From Bacillus sp. BHET2 (lineage in GTDB: Bacteria > Bacillota > Bacilli > Bacillales > Bacillaceae_B): a DNA stretch of 64,000 bases. Position 1 is the stretch's first letter; the number at the start of each line of letters is the position of its first letter. Position numbers and translations under genes: made by a program. A model generated the notes under the pieces. It was not told where the DNA came from, made no database searches, and saw only the letters and a program-made list of their open reading frames with translations. Shown here one piece after another: positions 42,938-51,579 of this stretch. Location of the stretch: the NCBI RefSeq assembly GCF_005938125.1, contig NZ_VCQN01000001.1, positions 1,736,001 through 1,800,000 of the forward strand, in the 5' to 3' direction.

Positions 42938-43960
42938 TTATCCCTTGTACGCCTGCTTCGTTTCCATCACAAACATTTCTTTATCCACACTATCCACTGG
43001 CTCCTCAAGCTCCATGTCCGCTCTCTTTCTTATGTCTTTAATCTTCCCTTTATCCCCAAGGAGGACCTTTTGAAGTGATGAGGCCATCAAATTATACGAA
43101 AGAACGGTTAGGGAAAGGGCGATAAGGGGTACAAAGAGGATCCATGGTGCTACCATCAATTCAAAATAGGCTTTTCCGATATTTCCTGCCCATTCGTTGG
43201 AAAGAGAAAATTTCCGGGTTACGCCTATCATGATTTCTCTTTCAATCGCCCCTCCTAGGAATACTTCTAGAAAGCCGAGATGGGCGAATAAAATTAATAC
43301 CGCTACATTCCGCTGGAAAAACAACAGGATCAGTCTTGGGAATAAGTTTCTCAGTACATGTATCCTGTACAATGACACTCCTCTTGCTCCCAATGTTCTG
43401 GCACTAAGGACAAACTCTTCTTGAAGTACTTTTTTTATTTCTTTCGATAGGACAATGATCAACGGCGGAATACCGATAAGCGTGAGGATGAAGATTTGAA
43501 TGCTTAATACTTTCACAAATGCTTTCTCAGGCTCATCCATGACGAAACTGATTGGCGAAAGGAGCATGAAGGCAATGACAGCAATGGGAATATACACCAT
43601 GGATTCTACTAACTCTTCAAATATCCTCTGCATTTTTTTAAAGACGTTTATAAAGAGAACTGACAAGGAAAAAGCCAGTACGATTTGAAGAAAGCTGATG
43701 ATCAATCCAATAATGATGGTATACTTCGCCCCTTGAACGACGTATGACCATAAGGGAATCCCTAATCGATCTGATCCTAACGGGAGAAGCTCAAACGGCG
43801 TGAACGGTGGGCCTACCCTTTCGCCATTATGATTAAAAAAACTATACATCTTCACCTTTTCTTCTATAAAAGGTTCATACAAGAAACTCATCATTAATAG
43901 CCCTGTTATGAAGAAGAACCCAATGAGGAACTGAGGTTGCTTCCATACATCTTTAAGCAT
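42938..43960 (-). CDS. peptide-type ABC permease (DppC-like)
   Basis: A 340-residue protein with about six membrane segments and the binding-protein-dependent permease fold (LSARTLGARGVSLYRIHVLRN is the EAA loop). An N-terminal segment and the PLGSDRLGIPLWSYVVQGAKYT part match OppC/DppC proteins. It overlaps the upstream permease by 8 bp. No ATPase or binding protein lies alongside, so partners must be encoded elsewhere. Confidence 0.8.
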   Translation of the reverse strand: MLKDVWKQPQFLIGFFFITGLLMMSFLYEPFIEEKVKMYSFFNHNGERVGPPFTPFELLPLGSDRLGIPLWSYVVQGAKYTIIIGLIISFLQIVLAFSLSVLFINVFKKMQRIFEELVESMVYIPIAVIAFMLLSPISFVMDEPEKAFVKVLSIQIFILTLIGIPPLIIVLSKEIKKVLQEEFVLSARTLGARGVSLYRIHVLRNLFPRLILLFFQRNVAVLILFAHLGFLEVFLGGAIEREIMIGVTRKFSLSNEWAGNIGKAYFELMVAPWILFVPLIALSLTVLSYNLMASSLQKVLLGDKGKIKDIRKRADMELEEPVDSVDKEMFVMETKQAYKG

Positions 43961-44855
43961 ATGTCCCGTCCTCCTTTAAGCCGATGCTCCTTTTCAAACG
44001 CACCTCAATCACTGTGAAAACCAGATAAAATGGCAGGAATATGATCGTTGAAATAAGTACGAAGCTCAATCCACTAGACCAGATCAATAGATCCATGATT
44101 CCCCTCATATTGAACAATCGTTCTAAAATAAACAGATTGGATAACATAAAGGAAAAAATGACCTTTGATCGATAGAATAAGCTGTAGACCACATTCCGGA
44201 AGCTATGGATCACTAATACTTGAAGTGGATTGAGTCCTTTACCGTTTGCAAGTTCTATGTACGGCTTCTGTTCTTCTTCCTTCAGTAACAAAACGATTGT
44301 TTTGATTAAAAATACGGCAGGAACAATTGTTAAGCAGGTGACAGGTAACAGATACAGTTCCTCGTCCATCATTGCGATTTCCCCTATTAAAACTCCGGTA
44401 TGACGGAAGTACACAACGACAGACAACTGAACCCCAATGATGATGAATACATCCGGAAGCGATTCGAGTATGTTCACCAGGCTTAAGACTGCACGTTGAA
44501 TCCATTTAGAAGTAAGAGAGATAATTAAACTTACTAAAAAAGCGGTTACTACTGCTAATCCCAATGAGAACAAAAACACTTTCATAGAATAAACATATCT
44601 TTCAACCACAACCTCCTGCAGTGGATATTCCTTATTGAATACAAACAACACCCACTGATCCTGTTGAAAGACCCCTGTGAACACATGATAAACCCCCAAC
44701 AGATACTCCTTCGGATAAAAACCGAAAGAGTTCCCCTTGCCATCCATCATCAAGTAAAATAATTCTGATTTCCCTCCTCCATAAAATAAGACAGGCAGTA
44801 CACTAATCAGGATGAACCCTGAAATGATCAGCAATAATTGACGAAATATCTTCAT
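43953..44855 (-). CDS. peptide-type ABC permease (DppB-like, divergent)
   Basis: A 300-residue membrane protein with six predicted helices. The EAA loop region (ELANGKGLNPLQVLVIHSFRNV) is of the OppB/DppB kind, but otherwise the sequence is divergent. AAGGGGGAA precedes the ATG. It forms a two-gene unit with the DppC-like gene, which lies downstream of bmrCD but behind a terminator. Confidence 0.75.
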   Translation of the reverse strand: MKIFRQLLLIISGFILISVLPVLFYGGGKSELFYLMMDGKGNSFGFYPKEYLLGVYHVFTGVFQQDQWVLFVFNKEYPLQEVVVERYVYSMKVFLFSLGLAVVTAFLVSLIISLTSKWIQRAVLSLVNILESLPDVFIIIGVQLSVVVYFRHTGVLIGEIAMMDEELYLLPVTCLTIVPAVFLIKTIVLLLKEEEQKPYIELANGKGLNPLQVLVIHSFRNVVYSLFYRSKVIFSFMLSNLFILERLFNMRGIMDLLIWSSGLSFVLISTIIFLPFYLVFTVIEVRLKRSIGLKEDGTYA

Positions 44856-44932
44856 GATTTCCCCCTTGTCAAATCTCTGTATCTTAATAACTGTTCTGGT
44901 TAAATAGGGAAATACCCTTTTTTTGGATAATA

Positions 44933-44976
44933 GAAAAAAAGAAGAAGCATCCGACTAAATTCATCAGATGCTTCTT
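44933..44976 (-). terminator. terminator after bmrD
   Basis: Minus-strand GAAGAAGCATC/GATGCTTCTTC stem followed by seven T residues. Confidence 0.85.
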
Positions 44977-44981
44977 CAATT

Positions 44982-47000
44982 CTATCCTGCCATATCCTCT
45001 TTGGTTCCTTGCTGGAGCTTATACATTTGATAATAACGTCCCATATGTTTCATCAACTCGTCATGATTGCCCTGTTCCACGATTTCGCCATGATCCAATA
45101 CAAGGATTTGATCAGCATTCTTGATCGTGGAAAGACGATGAGCAATGATAAAGGTCGTTCTTCCCTTCTTCAGTACTTCCATCGCTTCCTGAATGATGGC
45201 TTCTGTCTCTGTATCGATACTTGAAGTCGCTTCATCAAGGATCAGGATCGCCGGATTAAAGGCGAGAGCCCGTGCGAATGAAATCAGTTGACGCTGACCA
45301 GATGACAACGTGCTGCCTTTCTCGATTACCGGTTCATCATAGCCATTTTCAAGGTTTTTGAACACCTTCTCTGCACCTACCGCTTTAAGTGCCGCATCAA
45401 CCTGTTCCCTTGAAATTCTAGGATCGTCAAGGCTTACGTTGGAGGCAATCGTTCCAGTGAACAAGTAAGGATCCTGTAAGACAATCCCCATGTGCTCTCG
45501 AATCGTTTGATAGGGAATATCCACAATATCTTTTCCATCGATCAGGATTTTGCCTTCATCGCTGTCGTAAAAACGGAAGAGCAGATTCATGATCGAGCTC
45601 TTTCCTGAACCTGTGTGCCCAACCAACGCAACGGTTTCCCCTTTGTTCGCAGTGAATGTAATATCCTTCAATACATACTCATTTTCTTTGTATCCAAAGA
45701 AGACTTTTTCAAAGCTAACATTTCCTTCATACCGATTCATCCTATCATCTTCCACAGGAGTTCCAATCTCTTCTAACAGTTTGAAAACACGCTCTCCTGC
45801 CACAAGAGCCTGCTCAAGATTAGCGAGCTGGTTCACAATGCCTGTCACCGGTTGGAATAAACGGTTGATGTAATCGACGAAGGCGTAAAGGACCCCTAAT
45901 GTGACAATCGATCCGACACCAATCGAAGCACCACCAAAATACCAAATGAACGCCACAAAGGTGATATTTCGGAGTACCCCCACAAGATTATGGGAGGTCA
46001 TTGAATTAAGGCTTAACAGTTTATTTTGGTACTTGAAATGAGTTTCGTTTAAATCCTCAAATTCTTGGTTCGTTTTCTTTTCCCTGCTGAAAGCCTGAAT
46101 GATATTCATACCCTGTATTGACTCATTGATCATGGCATTGATATCACTCACTTTTGACCGGATGATGTGATTGTATTTCGACGCAAAAATCCGATACAGG
46201 TAAGTCCAGACAACGAGAATCGGAATCAGAATTAAACACATTGCGGCTAACTTAACATCAAGAATAAATAGTGCGATATAAATCCCGATAATGTAAATCG
46301 TGCTTGAGAAAAAGGTTGATAAAACTGTTACATAAAGATCTCTGATCGCTTCCGTATCATTTGTGATCCTGGCAACAACTTTCCCTGCAGGAAGATTATC
46401 AAAATAACGGATCGGCAGCTTTTGGATATGCTGGAACACATCATTACGCATCTTCTGAATGACCCGATTTGCTGCTTTTTGCAAATAGAATCGCTGGCCG
46501 TATTGGAAAAAGGCAGCAACTACTAGTAAGCCAAAATAAAAGGCAATCAGTTTAATGATTTTGGGGATTTCCGGATTATAGAACCGGAGCAGCTCATCCC
46601 CTGTTAACTTCTCAGCGGGGTATGTTGCCGATTCATCCCCTTTTGTAATAGTCATCTCCCCTGAATTCACCGTTCTTTTCCCGTCAAAGGAGACGGCGGT
46701 AGGAACGAAATAAAACGCTCTTCCGACCTGAAGGATGCGATTCTCAGCACCTTTGGATTCTCCTACAGAGAAATATTGGCCTCTCTTAAACCATTTCCCC
46801 TCATAGGAAACGGATTCTGCCCCTTCCACCGTTTCATACCAGGTGGATTCGATTCCCAATATGTGATCATCGATCAGTTTTTTTGCAATGAAAGGTCCAG
46901 CAAGCTCTGCTGCAACTGATACACTCAGCATCAGGAGGGCTGCGATAATGATTTTTTTGTAAATAAGGGCATATTCGGTTAATCTTCTTCCAACGTTCAT
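44982..47000 (-). CDS. bmrD: multidrug ABC exporter subunit BmrD (YheH)
   Basis: A 672-residue half-transporter with a membrane domain (about 1-410, including a family-specific extracellular insertion near residues 50-130) and a nucleotide-binding domain: Walker A VGHTGSGKSSIMNLL, Q-loop IVLQDPYLFTGT, signature LSSGQRQLISFARA, Walker B AILILDEATSSIDTETE and switch His IIAHRLST. The intact Glu after Walker B suggests that this subunit holds the catalytically competent consensus site, as in other heterodimers. It overlaps bmrC by 4 bp. Confidence 0.93.
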   Translation of the reverse strand: MNVGRRLTEYALIYKKIIIAALLMLSVSVAAELAGPFIAKKLIDDHILGIESTWYETVEGAESVSYEGKWFKRGQYFSVGESKGAENRILQVGRAFYFVPTAVSFDGKRTVNSGEMTITKGDESATYPAEKLTGDELLRFYNPEIPKIIKLIAFYFGLLVVAAFFQYGQRFYLQKAANRVIQKMRNDVFQHIQKLPIRYFDNLPAGKVVARITNDTEAIRDLYVTVLSTFFSSTIYIIGIYIALFILDVKLAAMCLILIPILVVWTYLYRIFASKYNHIIRSKVSDINAMINESIQGMNIIQAFSREKKTNQEFEDLNETHFKYQNKLLSLNSMTSHNLVGVLRNITFVAFIWYFGGASIGVGSIVTLGVLYAFVDYINRLFQPVTGIVNQLANLEQALVAGERVFKLLEEIGTPVEDDRMNRYEGNVSFEKVFFGYKENEYVLKDITFTANKGETVALVGHTGSGKSSIMNLLFRFYDSDEGKILIDGKDIVDIPYQTIREHMGIVLQDPYLFTGTIASNVSLDDPRISREQVDAALKAVGAEKVFKNLENGYDEPVIEKGSTLSSGQRQLISFARALAFNPAILILDEATSSIDTETEAIIQEAMEVLKKGRTTFIIAHRLSTIKNADQILVLDHGEIVEQGNHDELMKHMGRYYQMYKLQQGTKEDMAG

Positions 47001-48754
47001 GTGCCCACCTCCTCTAGTGAGGAATCTTCAACTTGTTGGCGATCGAATTGCTCTTTATACCAACCACCGTTTTCAAGGAGACGTTCATGAACGCCTTCTT
47101 CTACCACTTTCCCATCTTCGAACACGATAATCCAGTCTGCATGCTGAACGGCCGATAGTCGATGGGTCGTAATAATCGTTGTTTTTCCTTCACGTTCTTT
47201 TCGTATATTGTCAATGATCTTTGCTTCTGTTTTCGCGTCTACCGCCGATAGTGAATCATCCAGGATCAGAATTTCAGGATTTTTGATAAGTGCCCGGGCA
47301 ATCGATATACGCTGCTTCTGCCCGCCTGAAAGAGCTACACCCTTTTCTCCAACGAGAGTGGTCAATCCATCCGGCAGCATTTCTAAATCTTTCTTAAAGT
47401 CAGCCAGTTCAATGGCTTTTTCCAAATCTTCCTCAGTCGCATCATGTCGGCCGAAGAATATGTTTTCTCTTACGGTTCTTGAGAAAAGAACATGATCCTG
47501 AGGTACATAACCAATCCAGTCCCTGACCTGTTGGATGGTCAAATCTGTGATTGGTACCCCTCCAATGGATAAAGATCCTTTACCGGCAGGATATTCACGG
47601 AGAAGCTGTTTGATAAAGGTCGTTTTTCCGCTTCCGGTCTTGCCTACGATTCCAAGTGTCCCCCCATGATGGATGTTCACATTAATATTGCTTAAATTAA
47701 GAACCTGGGAGGAAGGATATTGAAAATCCACTTCCTTGAATCCGATATGTTCAGGTGAATCAATCCATTTAGGATACTCAGAATCTTGAACATCCTGCAC
47801 ATAATCAAGTGTCTCTTGAACCCGGTCAAGAGACGCATTCCCTCGTTGCATGATATTAATTAACTCACCAATTGCAAACATCGGCCAGATTAACATTCCG
47901 AGATAGACATTAAACGAGACAAGCTCACCTAAGGTGATCGTTTGATGAAACACTAGATAAGCACCATAGCCCAGTCCGATTAAGTAACTCAATCCGACAA
48001 GTACTTTAATGGTAGGTTCAAAGAGAGAGTCTATCTTTGCCACACCAATATTTTTGTTGTACACATCCTCTGTCATATCAGAGAATCGCTTTTCATCGGC
48101 TCTTTCCTGAACGTATGCCCGAATCACACGAACCCCGGCAATCGACTCTAACACTTTGTCATTCAAGTCTCCAAATGAATCCTGCGCTTCCATAAATCGT
48201 TTATGGATTCTTGCACCGTATACCTTCATTAACATGGCCATAATCGGCAGTGGCAAAATCGCCGCGATCGTTAATTTCCAGCTGATGAGAAATCCCATCG
48301 TAAATAGAATTGTCAGCATAAACACGCTCGAGTCAATCAAGGTCAACACTCCGAACCCTGCAGTTACCGAGATCGCCTTCAAATCATTCGTAGCCCTTGC
48401 CATGAGGTCCCCTGTACGATTCTTCTCGAAGAACGTTGGCGTCATCTTCAATAAATGCCCCATAAATTTACTGCGCAGTTTTCTTTCAACGAGGAATGCT
48501 CCTCCGAATAACTGATACATCCACACATACGTCAAGGCATACGACACTATGGCAATACCAGCAATCATCCAGAGGTACTTCCCGACAACATTCCACGTCA
48601 TTGCACCCAGATGAATGTCATCGATGCTATTCCCCACAAGCTTTGGGGGAATCACATCAAGAATTCCCACAATGGTTAACAGGACAATCGCCACCGCATA
48701 CCTCTTCCAATTTTCAATAAAAAACCATGATAACTTCTTAAAAATACTGAACAT
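46997..48754 (-). CDS. bmrC: multidrug ABC exporter subunit BmrC (YheI)
   Basis: A 585-residue half-transporter: membrane domain (about 1-320) and nucleotide-binding domain with Walker A VGKTGSGKTTFIKQLL, signature LSGGQKQRISIARA, Walker B ILILDDSLSAVDAKTE and switch ITTHRLSA. The residue after the Walker B Asp is Asp rather than Glu (LDDSLS), the degenerate catalytic site known for BmrC. With BmrD it exports drugs. GAGGAGGT precedes the ATG. Expression in B. subtilis is induced by ribosome-targeting antibiotics through a leader. Confidence 0.93.
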   Translation of the reverse strand: MFSIFKKLSWFFIENWKRYAVAIVLLTIVGILDVIPPKLVGNSIDDIHLGAMTWNVVGKYLWMIAGIAIVSYALTYVWMYQLFGGAFLVERKLRSKFMGHLLKMTPTFFEKNRTGDLMARATNDLKAISVTAGFGVLTLIDSSVFMLTILFTMGFLISWKLTIAAILPLPIMAMLMKVYGARIHKRFMEAQDSFGDLNDKVLESIAGVRVIRAYVQERADEKRFSDMTEDVYNKNIGVAKIDSLFEPTIKVLVGLSYLIGLGYGAYLVFHQTITLGELVSFNVYLGMLIWPMFAIGELINIMQRGNASLDRVQETLDYVQDVQDSEYPKWIDSPEHIGFKEVDFQYPSSQVLNLSNINVNIHHGGTLGIVGKTGSGKTTFIKQLLREYPAGKGSLSIGGVPITDLTIQQVRDWIGYVPQDHVLFSRTVRENIFFGRHDATEEDLEKAIELADFKKDLEMLPDGLTTLVGEKGVALSGGQKQRISIARALIKNPEILILDDSLSAVDAKTEAKIIDNIRKEREGKTTIITTHRLSAVQHADWIIVFEDGKVVEEGVHERLLENGGWYKEQFDRQQVEDSSLEEVGT

Positions 48755-48783
48755 TCCAATCTACCTCCTCATGTTGACTTACA

Positions 48784-48840
48784 CTATCCACCTTCTGTCT
48801 CCACAGCAGACATCATCTTCTTCATTTGAACAATTAACAT
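48784..48840 (-). CDS. possible 18-codon ORF between attenuator and bmrC
   Basis: After the attenuator, AAGGAGGAA lies eight bases before an ATG that opens an 18-residue frame, MLIVQMKKMMSAVETEGG, ending 29 bases before bmrC. Two more in-frame ATGs precede it. The ribosome site is as good as that of bmrC. It could be translated and affect bmrC initiation, or be chance. Confidence 0.35.
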   Translation of the reverse strand: MLIVQMKKMMSAVETEGG

Positions 48841-48907
48841 CATCATTTCCTCCTTCTGAAACTAAAAATATTTATATGATCAAGGATGAACCTTGAGCTA
48901 CCCTTTG

Positions 48908-48996
48908 AACAAAAAAAGACAGACGTCAAAAGGCTTCATCAATAGATCGGTATGGTACTTTGGCCGACCTGTTGCGCCTTATAAACGTCCGTCTTT
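48908..48996 (-). terminator. attenuator terminator in the bmrCD leader
   Basis: On the minus strand AAAGACGGACGT (48996-48985) pairs with ACGTCTGTCTTT (48926-48915), with an inner GGC/GCC pairing, and runs into a T7 tract. It lies between the leader ORF and bmrC, as expected for a conditional terminator controlled by translation of the leader. Confidence 0.75.
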
Positions 48997-49010
48997 GTTA
49001 TAGGACATAC

Positions 49011-49041
49011 AAAAGCACAGATTACATACATAACCTGTGCT
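49011..49041 (-). promoter_or_regulatory. second hairpin in the bmrCD leader
   Basis: AGCACAG (49041-49035) and CTGTGCT (49020-49014), followed by TTTG. It starts 28 nt after the leader-ORF stop and could compete with the main terminator or act as a pause site. Confidence 0.5.
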
Positions 49042-49068
49042 CATTAATGGTTTAAAATTAGTAAGGAG

Positions 49069-49143
49069 TTACCGGTCATGTGATGATATGAAATTAGTAT
49101 GAATAGCTACTGGTACTCTATGGATTGTATACACACTCATCAT
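49069..49143 (-). CDS. bmrB: bmrCD leader peptide (BmrB-like), 24 codons
   Basis: GGAGGG lies before ATG 49143; the frame encodes 24 residues, MMSVYTIHRVPVAIHTNFIS followed by SHDR. It is the only ORF between the promoter and the attenuator. In B. subtilis bmrB is a leader whose translation, when ribosomes stall under antibiotics, allows read-through into bmrCD. The peptide here is much shorter than I recall for B. subtilis, so the name rests on position and mechanism, not on similarity. Confidence 0.65.
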   Translation of the reverse strand: MMSVYTIHRVPVAIHTNFISSHDR

Positions 49144-49182
49144 CACAAACCCTCCATTCATTTTTAATTTATTCCATTAATA

Positions 49183-49211
49183 ACCATACTATACGGGTTG
49201 AATTGTGTCAA
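49183..49211 (-). promoter_or_regulatory. promoter of the bmrB-bmrCD unit
   Basis: TTGACA (49211-49206) is perfect; TATGGT (49188-49183) follows after 17 bp. It lies 40 bp before the leader ATG. Confidence 0.7.
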
Positions 49212-49291
49212 TATTATTTTTATTGATAATTTTCTATATACTATATGTTGTTTCATCTGAATCGTTAACTATCTTTAGTCTATTCAAACCC

Positions 49292-49323
49292 CTCTATTGA
49301 ATCGTCTTATCTATTCAATAGAG
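49292..49323 (-). terminator. possible terminator after the MFS gene
   Basis: Perfect 11-bp arms CTCTATTGAAT/ATTCAATAGAG, just after the MFS stop; the following GGGGTTTG has only three T residues, so termination may be weak. Confidence 0.5.
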
Positions 49324-49334
49324 CGGAATTTGTG

Positions 49335-50606
49335 TTATCCATTTATAACAGCCGGCTGGTTATCCTCTTCTTCTTTCACATATTTAGGAAGTATGATGGT
49401 GTAGAAGATGCCTACTATGATCAAGCAGCCTCCCACGAGCCAATAAAGCATCTCAACGGTTACAACAGACGGGAATGTGACAGCAATCACTCCGAGGGTA
49501 ATGGATTGTGACAACATCATAAGTGGATTGATCCACCCCTGCACCCTCCCCATCATTTTGGGATTGATGATGCTCGGCATCCACCCGCCAATGGCAATAT
49601 TCACAAGTGGCAACCCGAGTGCTGCGATGAAAATGATCATAAGGAAGGTCCATGTAGTTGTGGCAAAGGATGCTGTGATGATGAACGTTCCAGATATCAC
49701 GAGCCCTGCCACAATCAATACATGAAACTTATATTTCTCTGCTAGCATCGATGAGAATATGCTTCCAATTAAGACCCCTGCTCCGAATGCTACTCCTAAT
49801 AGTATCGAGTATTCTTCATAAGAATCTGGTGCTAATTTATATTTCAATATGAAGATAGGAATGACCGCAAATCCACCGTTTACCACTCCGAATACCACAA
49901 ACCCGCCAATTAATGATAAGAGCAGCTTATGATTCAGGATATACTTCATTCCCTCCGTAAAATCTTTAGATACGGATCGAATGTTTAAATCTTTCCAGGA
50001 ATGCTCGCCATTTGGAAGCCGTACCTCCTCAGGAATTTCACATCGCTTAATTAATAAAGCGGAAACTACAAAGGTGACGAAATCAACTGCCAGGGCACCA
50101 TATATCCCGGTGGTCCAATATACAAAGATGGCAATCGCATTTCCGAGTAACATGAATAAGCTCATCACCATTTGATTCAAACCTGCAGCGGTAGAATAAT
50201 CATCCTTTGAAAGGACTCCTTGCAAGATTCCTTGTTCAGCTGGAAAGAAGAATTTCTGAACGCCGCTTCGTACAAAAAGAACGAAGAATATGAAAGGCAG
50301 CCAGCCAATAAAGATGGCCCCGAATAGCAAAAGCGTAAGAAATGCACTGATCGTATCACAATGGTAAGCAATTTTTTGTCGATCGATTCTGTCAGCCAAT
50401 ACCCCTACAAGGAAAAACACTAACAGCGTAGGAAGTGAGTACATCATTTCGGTTATCGAAGCGTACATAGGCTTCTCAGAAAAACGATCAAGAAGGTATA
50501 ACATAAATGCCGTCAGACCGATCACACTTCCCATATGCGAAGTGAAATTAGCAAAAAATAATTTCAAAAATATTCGATTCCTGAAGATTTCAATCATTTT
50601 TTTCAT
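49335..50606 (-). CDS. MFS transporter, macrolide-efflux (DHA3/Mef) type
   Basis: A 423-residue protein with 12 predicted membrane helices. GVLADRIDRQKIAYHCD is the loop 2-3 motif A of the DHA3 group, and FFFPAEQGILQGVLSKDDYSTAAGLNQM (positions about 120-147) is typical of Mef-type efflux proteins. It probably exports an antibiotic. GGGGGA lies seven bases before ATG 50606. It lies directly upstream of the bmrCD unit on the same strand, which makes this a drug-export neighbourhood. Confidence 0.82.
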   Translation of the reverse strand: MKKMIEIFRNRIFLKLFFANFTSHMGSVIGLTAFMLYLLDRFSEKPMYASITEMMYSLPTLLVFFLVGVLADRIDRQKIAYHCDTISAFLTLLLFGAIFIGWLPFIFFVLFVRSGVQKFFFPAEQGILQGVLSKDDYSTAAGLNQMVMSLFMLLGNAIAIFVYWTTGIYGALAVDFVTFVVSALLIKRCEIPEEVRLPNGEHSWKDLNIRSVSKDFTEGMKYILNHKLLLSLIGGFVVFGVVNGGFAVIPIFILKYKLAPDSYEEYSILLGVAFGAGVLIGSIFSSMLAEKYKFHVLIVAGLVISGTFIITASFATTTWTFLMIIFIAALGLPLVNIAIGGWMPSIINPKMMGRVQGWINPLMMLSQSITLGVIAVTFPSVVTVEMLYWLVGGCLIIVGIFYTIILPKYVKEEEDNQPAVING

Positions 50607-50762
50607 AAACCCGTCCCCCATCAATGATTAACATATCTTAATAGTATAGAGATTCTTCAAACAGCATGAGGGTCTGTTGGTGGTTTTTCCCTCCGTCTAG
50701 GGTCGGATAAGGACCGGGGTCTGGATTGGGACCTGGGAGGAGTATTTGGGACTTCAGGTTAG

Positions 50763-50862
50763 GTTTCGCCGTTATAGTTTGAATTTCGCCGATAAAAGTA
50801 AGATATCGCCGTTATATCCCAGATTCCGCCGTTAAAATGAAAATTTCGCCGTTATCCATTCA
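50763..50862 (+). repeat. five tandem 20-bp repeats (TTTCGCCGTTAWA type)
   Basis: CGCC occurs at 50767, 50787, 50807, 50827 and 50847, an exact 20-bp period. The consensus is about ATTTCGCCGTTATA with six to seven less conserved bases between cores; unit 2 reads CGCCGATAAA. The array is upstream of the MFS gene and does not code for protein. Two helical turns per unit would place all cores on one face of the DNA. Confidence 0.8.
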
Positions 50863-50889
50863 AATCAAGTAATCACCCCTCTTGACTAC

Positions 50890-51136
50890 ATGGATATCAT
50901 TCAAGGATTACAGAAAAATGCTCATACTTTTTCAGAAGAAGAGCAAACTAAGAATAGCTTTTTTCATTTGGTAATAACCAGGCCCATAAAGGCTGATTAT
51001 CCCGATTGCCTCATATGAGGTGTTTCATAATGAGAAAGAGGGATGGCAGACAGAAGCGATCTCCTGGACTACGGATATGTCCTCTCTGAAATCGGAGAAG
51101 TGTGAACGAAATATAGGGGCCTTTAGAGCAGTGTGA
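50890..51136 (+). pseudogene. possible remnant of a decayed gene in the 50.6-51.2 kb gap
   Basis: A 42-codon frame (50890-51018; LQKNAHTFSEEEQTKNSFFH is protein-like) ends at TGA, and another frame continues to 51136 with FHNEKEGWQTEAISWTTDMS. The two would join after a frameshift. No ribosome site is seen and no family is recognised. It is listed mainly to account for the gap. Confidence 0.2.
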
Positions 51137-51158
51137 TTAAACAATCAGCGGGAGGATG

Positions 51159-51183
51159 TTTTAACTTTTTCATAACGGGGTAT
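51159..51183 (+). promoter_or_regulatory. SigB-type promoter of the 22-codon gene
   Basis: TTTTAA (51159-51164), 13-bp spacer, GGGTAT (51178-51183): the -10 is a perfect SigB match and the -35 differs from GTTTAA in one base. Confidence 0.6.
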
Positions 51184-51249
51184 CTTTACTTTAAGGTTAG
51201 AAGAAAAGACAAAACATACTTTACGATACGATAAGACGAGGTGATTTTC

Positions 51250-51318
51250 ATGGTACGTACAATCCTTATGGTCATTGGTGCAATTGTTGTTATTGGCTGG
51301 ATTATCAGCATGCTTTAA
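51250..51318 (+). CDS. 22-residue hydrophobic membrane peptide
   Basis: MVRTILMVIGAIVVIGWIIS followed by ML forms one membrane helix with a positive start. GAGGTGA lies before ATG 51250. A SigB-like promoter lies 67 bp upstream and a strong terminator downstream, so it is a complete small transcription unit. Function is unknown; stress expression is inferred. Confidence 0.65.
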   Translation: MVRTILMVIGAIVVIGWIISML

Positions 51319-51377
51319 GAGTGACCGTTTCAGTTAACATTTTCTCGCTATTATTTGTGTTTTTATATTGAACAAAT

Positions 51378-51420
51378 AGGAGCAGAATGGAACTTCCCCC
51401 CATTCTGCTCCTTCTTATTA
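51378..51420 (+). terminator. terminator after the 22-codon gene
   Basis: Perfect 12-bp arms GGAGCAGAATGG/CCATTCTGCTCC followed by TTCTTATTA. Confidence 0.75.
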
Positions 51421-51522
51421 TATTCAATTTTGGTCTGTTGACGTAAAAATGAGAATAATCATTTTTAAATTTGCGACCAGAAAGTAAGCCGGCTGATTAA
51501 TCGAAGGATTTACGCGAAAAGA

Positions 51523-51547
51523 GATTAAATTCTTTCAGACTGGGTAA
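51523..51547 (+). promoter_or_regulatory. SigB-type promoter of the universal stress gene
   Basis: GATTAA (51523-51528), 13-bp spacer, GGGTAA (51542-51547); one mismatch to GTTTAA and a full -10 match. The same two hexamers and spacing recur at 56117. Confidence 0.6.
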
Positions 51548-51579
51548 ATAATGGGTATCCCAATATAGAGGTGATTATG

